Shown here piece after piece: positions 14,379-15,217 of a stretch of DNA of 15,217 nucleotides; within the stretch, counting starts at the first letter, position 1; every line of letters begins with the position of its first letter. Origin of the DNA: Paracoccaceae bacterium. Its GTDB lineage: Bacteria > Pseudomonadota > Alphaproteobacteria > Rhodobacterales > Rhodobacteraceae. The position numbers were made by a program, and so were the translations under genes. The notes below the pieces were generated by a model. That model saw nothing but the letters and a program-made list of their open reading frames with translations. It searched no databases and had not been told where the DNA came from. The stretch lies in the NCBI GenBank assembly GCA_002400675.1, contig NVQY01000154.1:1-15217 (forward strand), given 5' to 3'.

Positions 14379-14575
14379 TGGCCAGACTAAGTGACGTGAT
14401 CATCTCGAACCCGGACGTGAAAACCTTTCCCCAACTGGAACTTTTGATCCGCCACCTGGGCGAATCAGGGGAAATGTTCGTCGAAATGGACATCAAACCG
14501 GATTTCCGCGACACCCCGCGCAAATGGGAATGGATATTGGAATCCGCATTCACCAGAGGCACCAGCTATGACTGA
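14378..14575 (+). CDS. Small conserved-looking protein of unknown function, 65 aa
   Basis: Not recognised. A 65-aa soluble protein, slightly acidic, without cysteine, membrane segment or signal. It has a hydrophobic pattern consistent with a small alpha/beta fold (FPQLELLIRHL, EMFVEMDIKP, RKWEWILES). Evidence that it is real: the ATG overlaps the preceding stop as TAATG, AAAGGA lies about 7 nt upstream, and its own end overlaps the next gene by 8 nt. This tight coupling within a dioxygenase-cysG operon points to a shared job, which I cannot name. Confidence 0.7.
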   Translation: MARLSDVIISNPDVKTFPQLELLIRHLGESGEMFVEMDIKPDFRDTPRKWEWILESAFTRGTSYD

Positions 14576-14771
14576 CGAGATCCTGACCGACTTGCAGGAA
14601 ATCGCCCTGCCCTATTCCAAGCGGGTGATCCTGCGCGAGGTCAAATTCCCCAGCGGCATGAAAATGACGCGGCTGGTGTTCTTTGAAGGCAAACGCGTCA
14701 CGCAGGTCGATCTGGACGCGGAAACGGCGGAACAACTGGCGGGCGCTTTGATGTCTGCCGCACAAACGTAA
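14568..14771 (+). CDS. Small conserved-looking protein of unknown function, 67 aa
   Basis: Not recognised. A 67-aa cysteine-free protein whose sequence alternates as beta strands (RVILREVKF, KMTRLVFFEGKRVTQVDL) followed by a C-terminal helix (AETAEQLAGALMSAA). This could be a small beta-sheet plus helix domain. ATG is preceded by AGAGG about 9 nt upstream and overlaps the previous gene by 8 nt. Twelve nucleotides separate it from cysG. Codon usage matches the neighbours. A small accessory or regulatory partner of the dioxygenase or of siroheme synthesis is possible, but no function is supported. Confidence 0.7.
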   Translation: MTDEILTDLQEIALPYSKRVILREVKFPSGMKMTRLVFFEGKRVTQVDLDAETAEQLAGALMSAAQT

Positions 14772-14783
14772 AGGATCGCTCGC

Positions 14784-15217
14784 ATGGATTATCTGCCGGT
14801 ATTTCTTGATATCCGGGGCCGCAGGGTTCTGGTTGACGGCGGCGACACCATCGCCGCGCGCCGGGTTGAACGGGCGCTGGCCGCCGGGGCCAGGGTTGTG
14901 GCCTTCGACCCCGCACCCGGTCAGGAACTGCTGGGTCTCCGAGGGCAGGCGGGCCTTGTGATACACGAACGCCTGCCCGAACCGGCGGACGTGCGGGGCT
15001 GCGCGATCATCTATGGCGCGTCCGAGGACCGGGTGCGTGATGGACGCCTGTATGACTGGTCGCGCGCCGCCAACGTCCTGTGCAATATCGCCGACTGGAC
15101 GGAAAAATGCGACTTTATCACGCCCTCGATCGTTGACCGCTCGCCGATCGTCATCGCCATCTCTACCGGCGGCGCCGCGCCGGTAATCGCCCGTATCCTG
15201 CGCGCCCGAATCGAAAG
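14784..15217 (+). CDS. cysG: Siroheme synthase N-terminal domain (CysG/Met8/SirC type), 3' end cut by window
   Basis: The first 144 codons of a precorrin-2 dehydrogenase/sirohydrochlorin ferrochelatase; the gene runs off the window, so whether a C-terminal SAM-dependent methyltransferase domain follows is unknown. MDYLPVFLDIRGRRVLV starts like E. coli CysG, and CDFITPSIVDRSPIVIAIST followed by GGAAPVIARILRARIE (110-144) is the family's most typical stretch. Asp104 (NIAD), matching the catalytic Asp104 of E. coli CysG, is present. Odd: the NAD-binding glycine triplet is DGGDT (18-22) where E. coli has VGGGD, so the last glycine is replaced by Asp21. ATG has AAGGA 8 nt upstream. It would supply siroheme for DsrAB, complementing DsrN at the other end. 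Confidence 0.9.
   Translation, partial: MDYLPVFLDIRGRRVLVDGGDTIAARRVERALAAGARVVAFDPAPGQELLGLRGQAGLVIHERLPEPADVRGCAIIYGASEDRVRDGRLYDWSRAANVLCNIADWTEKCDFITPSIVDRSPIVIAISTGGAAPVIARILRARIE

Noticed and set aside
1..15217. tRNA/rRNA genes, CRISPR arrays, insertion sequences or prophage genes
   Set aside because: No such structure was seen on either strand; the window is filled by two compact operons with uniform composition.

Overview
The window holds a nearly complete reverse (oxidative) dissimilatory sulfite reductase locus, as used by sulfur-oxidising bacteria to turn stored or carrier-bound sulfur into sulfite. Fourteen genes lie head to tail on the minus strand in the order dsrA-B-E-F-H-C-M-K-L-J-O-P, a TrpD2/YbiB-like gene, then dsrN. 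Spacing is tight: GTGA or ATGA overlaps join dsrL/dsrJ, dsrJ/dsrO and trpD2-like/dsrN, and most other gaps are under 60 nt. The order matches the classical Allochromatium-type cluster except for the inserted TrpD2-like gene and the absence of dsrR and dsrS after dsrN. DsrEFH with the expected cysteines, together with DsrL, marks the oxidative direction. The GC-rich sequence and protein character suggest an alphaproteobacterium, possibly a Rhodobacterales/Roseobacter-affiliated sulfur oxidiser; this placement is an inference and was not tested.

Right of dsrA is a divergent intergenic region (about 13205-13460) with an AT-rich island, an imperfect 21-bp palindrome, a direct repeat and a GC-rich hairpin. 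A second operon then runs on the plus strand: a TauD-like Fe(II)/2-oxoglutarate dioxygenase, two small unrecognised proteins (65 and 67 aa) and the start of a CysG-type siroheme synthase cut by the window end. The left edge shows a weak terminator at the end of dsrN and what looks like half of a terminator for an upstream plus-strand gene.

How the genes work together (known biology plus inference): DsrEFH receives persulfide sulfur and passes it to DsrC. DsrC delivers it towards the siroheme enzyme DsrAB, which oxidises it to sulfite, and DsrL provides the NAD(P)-linked electron exit at DsrAB. The membrane complex DsrMKJOP handles the DsrC thiol/trisulfide chemistry and quinone or periplasmic electrons. 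CysG on the plus strand makes siroheme and DsrN amidates it, so siroheme supply brackets the cluster.

Most notable: DsrJ has no methionine after its start and no cysteine outside its three CXXCH motifs, so the His/Cys and His/Met heme ligation described for DsrJ cannot form here. Also notable are the TrpD2-like gene inside the operon, the uncharacterised TauD-small-small-cysG unit facing dsrA, and a CysG whose Rossmann glycine motif is altered.
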